Assembly: GCA_021791995.1 (NCBI GenBank)
Contig: JAJYVN010000151.1
Location: forward strand, 1 to 7,185
Direction: 5' to 3'
DNA from: Bacillota bacterium
GTDB lineage: Bacteria > Bacillota > Sulfobacillia > RBS10-35 > JAJYVN01
DNA: 7,185 nucleotides
Shown here in pieces: positions 5,636 through 7,185 of this stretch. Positions within the stretch are counted from its first letter, which is position 1; each line of letters starts with the position of its first letter. Below the pieces are notes generated by a model. That model ran no database searches. It had not been told where the DNA came from and saw only the letters and a program-made list of their open reading frames with translations. A program made the translations under genes and the position numbers.

Positions 5636-6846
5636 GGCACGAGCACCTCCCGCAATCGGTCCCACCACCCATACTGCTGCAGGTAGCAGAGGTCGAAGAG
5701 CATGACGCCGTTGGTCGCCTCGAGTGCGGCGCGCACCGCTGCCTGAAAGCGCTCCGGCTCGTCACGATACTGCAAAAGATACAATCCGCCCCAGATCGGC
5801 CGGGCGTCGGCCGTCATCGTTTTGGCCATGCGCGCAGCTCCGCGCACCGAATACCAATACGGACGGCCCAAGGCGGAGGCTTCGTCCTCTTCGACCTCAG
5901 GGTAATAGAGGCCCGAGATGGATAGGTCCACAATGCGTGCGAAGCCGGCGGCCTGGTAGCCCGGACCGGCGTGGGGGAACGGCGGCGGGACGCTGGGATC
6001 GGCCCAATTGACTCCCATCTGGTCGTAGAGTGGGTACCACGACCCGGTGTAGTTCGCGAAGACGCGGTCCGGGGTTCGGTCCATGATGCTGCGCACACGG
6101 CGTATGAAGGCAGTAATGGTCCGAACCCGCCATTCCATCCACTGGGGGTAGTACGGGCCTGGGACGACCTCTGGTTTGGGGTCGCCCGGTCGGAGAGTGC
6201 AAACCGCCTCGGGCCAAGGGGAGACGCTGTGACCAAGGAAGGATGTGAAGAGATCGTGCGAGGTCGGGGAGAAGTCGGCGGCACCACCCAGGTGTCGGGC
6301 CCGATCCAGAACGATCCCATCCACTGGGTAGCGGTCCATGAGTTCGGCGATCAAGGACAGTTCATGTGAAAGGACGGCCGGATGGGCTGGATTGACCCAG
6401 ACCATGGAGTGCGCGTCGATGCTGGTCGGAGACTGGAAGGAGGGACGCGGATCGGTGGCGGGCCGAATACCGAGCATCCCGTCCTCCAGCCCGATCAGAT
6501 GGACAACCCAATCGGGGTGTTGGAAGGCCATCCCTGCGTTGCTTCCTCCCAGCCGTCCTTCGCAGAAGGTTGGGAAGGCAAGGAGGATGCGTAGTCCATG
6601 CCGCCGGGCGGCCTCTAGACCTGTCGCAACCAGGTCGTACCCGTCCGGATATGTGGGATCCGCAGCATGGGCGTGTGGCACGATCTCGCTCCGATACGCG
6701 GCAAAGCCGTTGTCGTCTCGTGCCCCGAGGATCAGTGTATCGATGCCGCATCGCTGCGCCTGCTGCGTCACGCGTTCCATCCCAGCGCCTGTACTCAAAA
6801 GGGATCGGTTTGCAGCGAAGTCAAGCCAGAGGGAGCGACCGTTCAC
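5632..6846 (-). CDS. GHL10-like glycosyl-hydrolase-like TIM-barrel protein
   Basis: A 404-residue protein resembling the GHL10 (formerly DUF187; YngK/YddW-like) group; GHL6 is a close alternative. Family features in order are an N-terminal LWLDFAANRS, GIDTLILGAR with GFAAYRSEIVPH (residues 34-58), GYDLVATGLEAARRHGLRILL (start 69), HPDWVV (110-115), MVWVNPAHPAVLSHE (148-162), YPVDGIVLDRARHLGG (173-188) with D181 at a barrel-strand end, WMEWRVRTITAFIRRVR (236-252), and a C-terminal GVMLFDLCYLQQYGWW. The group is thought to act on glycans, but few members are characterised and no catalytic residue is certain. GTG 6846 is the start because AAAAAGGAGGG (6865-6855) lies 8 bases upstream; the frame extends to GTG 6927 without such support. 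No signal peptide is seen, whereas many relatives are exported. It is the first gene of the operon. Confidence 0.8.
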   Translation of the reverse strand: MNGRSLWLDFAANRSLLSTGAGMERVTQQAQRCGIDTLILGARDDNGFAAYRSEIVPHAHAADPTYPDGYDLVATGLEAARRHGLRILLAFPTFCEGRLGGSNAGMAFQHPDWVVHLIGLEDGMLGIRPATDPRPSFQSPTSIDAHSMVWVNPAHPAVLSHELSLIAELMDRYPVDGIVLDRARHLGGAADFSPTSHDLFTSFLGHSVSPWPEAVCTLRPGDPKPEVVPGPYYPQWMEWRVRTITAFIRRVRSIMDRTPDRVFANYTGSWYPLYDQMGVNWADPSVPPPFPHAGPGYQAAGFARIVDLSISGLYYPEVEEDEASALGRPYWYSVRGAARMAKTMTADARPIWGGLYLLQYRDEPERFQAAVRAALEATNGVMLFDLCYLQQYGWWDRLREVLVP

Positions 6847-7016
6847 CGCGAGAGCCCTCCTTTTTGGAACGGCATTCGGTACCGGTTGCGCATTCCCTTT
6901 GCATTTTGCTCTGCCAGAGGGAAACACTCTGCGCTGTGGAATGGCTCAAGCACACTGGATGGGTTCTTGGGGGGTTTCAACTGTTGACGAATTAAATCTA
7001 CGTCTAACGACAGATG
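6847..7016. other. Divergent intergenic region, operon upstream and IS607 left end
   Basis: This gap separates the operon start from the transposase on the other strand. The operon promoter is not clear: minus-strand TTGAGC (6952-6947) with TGTTTC 17 bases on is weak, and TTTAAT (6996-6991) has no good -35. The part from about 6980 is AT-richer and holds an imperfect inverted repeat, CTGT-GACG (6981-6989) against CGTC-ACAG (7001-7013). This may belong to the left end of the insertion sequence. IS607 elements lack terminal inverted repeats, so the boundary cannot be read from one copy. Confidence 0.4.
6855..6865 (-). promoter_or_regulatory. Strong ribosome binding site fixing the operon's first start
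   Basis: AAAAAGGAGGG on the minus strand, 8 bases before GTG 6846, is near-ideal. It decides this start over the in-frame GTG 27 codons upstream and implies efficient translation of the first gene; the downstream genes are reached through ATGA overlaps. Confidence 0.85.
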
Positions 7017-7025
7017 TGGTATACT
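7017..7025 (+). promoter_or_regulatory. Extended -10 promoter of the IS607 tnpA
   Basis: TGG-TATACT is a TGnTATAAT-type extended -10 with five of six hexamer matches. No proper -35 lies at the right distance (TTGACG at 6984-6989 is 30 bases away), as extended -10 promoters allow. Only six bases separate the hexamer from the GTG at 7032, so transcription should begin at or next to the start codon, giving a leaderless or nearly leaderless mRNA. Confidence 0.55.
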
Positions 7026-7031
7026 GAATGA

Positions 7032-7185
7032 GTGAAGTTGCGTACATGGGCGAAGGAGCAGGGCATCCGCTACCAAGCCGCGTGGCGAATGTACCGCGAC
7101 GGCAAGCTGCCTGTGCCAGTAGAGCAACTACCGACCGGCACGATCATCGTCAAGCCTCCGAAGGAGGAGCCTACCGGGGTGGCGG
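7032..7185 (+). CDS. tnpA: IS607-family transposase TnpA, N-terminal part (runs off the window)
   Basis: The first 51 residues are visible. MKLRTWAKEQGIRYQAAW and YRDGKLPVPVEQLPTGTIIV together match the N-terminal MerR-like helix-turn-helix domain of IS607 TnpA, a small serine recombinase (full length about 200 residues). Typical members read KLSEWAKKQGISYRTAWRWF followed by a GKLPVPA-x-Q-x-PTGTIIV segment. The catalytic serine domain and any partner tnpB (an RNA-guided nuclease in many IS607 elements) would lie to the right and are not seen. The GTG at 7032 is the only suitable start in this frame; there is no Shine-Dalgarno, and the extended -10 ends six bases upstream. The element's left end is presumably within the preceding hundred bases or so. 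A standalone regulator derived from this domain is an unlikely alternative. Confidence 0.88.
   Translation, partial: MKLRTWAKEQGIRYQAAWRMYRDGKLPVPVEQLPTGTIIVKPPKEEPTGVA
7032..7185 (+). mobile_element. Left part of an IS607-type insertion sequence
   Basis: Inferred from the TnpA N-terminus at the right edge. Only the coding portion inside the window is marked; the true left boundary lies somewhat upstream, and the right end is outside. IS607 inserts at GG-type dinucleotides without generating target duplications, so the flank gives no repeat to mark the junction. The element abuts the upstream region of the GHL10/sulfatase operon and reads away from it. Confidence 0.7.

Noticed and set aside
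6847..6927. 27-codon N-terminal extension of the GHL10-like frame from GTG 6927
   Set aside because: It encodes the ribosome binding site region itself (AAAAAGGAGGG, 6865-6855), and the peptide is unlike a signal peptide or the family's N-terminus.
6984..7025. Standard -35/-10 promoter TTGACG plus TATACT for tnpA
   Set aside because: The spacing is 30 bases, far beyond the workable 16-19; the extended -10 reading fits better.
1..7185. CRISPR array or tRNA genes
   Set aside because: No regularly spaced repeats and no tRNA-like T-arm/acceptor pattern were found on either strand.

Overview
The window looks like moderately high-GC bacterial chromosome. Strong AGGAGG-type ribosome binding sites, GTG and TTG starts, a tight operon and an IS607-type insertion sequence suggest a Gram-positive or deep-branching lineage (Bacillota or Chloroflexota style). 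No marker fixes the taxon, so this is an inference.

Layout. Positions 1-775 hold no gene I can support; the stretch starts with a small GNRA-tetraloop hairpin and an 80-residue frame that is already open at the left edge. A YbhB/YbcL-type phosphatidylethanolamine-binding-protein homologue follows on the + strand (835-1311). It converges on glyA (serine hydroxymethyltransferase, - strand, 1358-2602). A perfect 17-bp stem fills the 46-bp gap between their stop codons. Upstream of glyA is a 163-bp leader with nested inverted repeats, one of which resembles a T-box core and one of which can pair over the glyA Shine-Dalgarno.

From 6846 down to 2766 (- strand) lies a three-gene, translationally coupled operon: a GHL10-like (glycosyl-hydrolase-like TIM barrel) protein, a Cys-type sulfatase (C49-x-P-x-R), and a sulfatase paralogue with Thr at the formylglycine position (T48-x-P-x-R). 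Both junctions are 4-bp ATGA overlaps. None of the three proteins has a visible signal peptide, so the pathway appears cytoplasmic; it may process a sulfated or phosphorylated glycan or glycoconjugate (inference). glyA lies downstream on the same strand but is separated by its own leader.

At the right edge, divergent from the operon, the first 51 codons of an IS607-family TnpA (MerR-like helix-turn-helix domain of a serine recombinase) run out of the window. An extended -10 element sits so close to its GTG that the transcript may be leaderless. The most interesting parts are the paired Cys/Thr sulfatase operon and the glyA leader.
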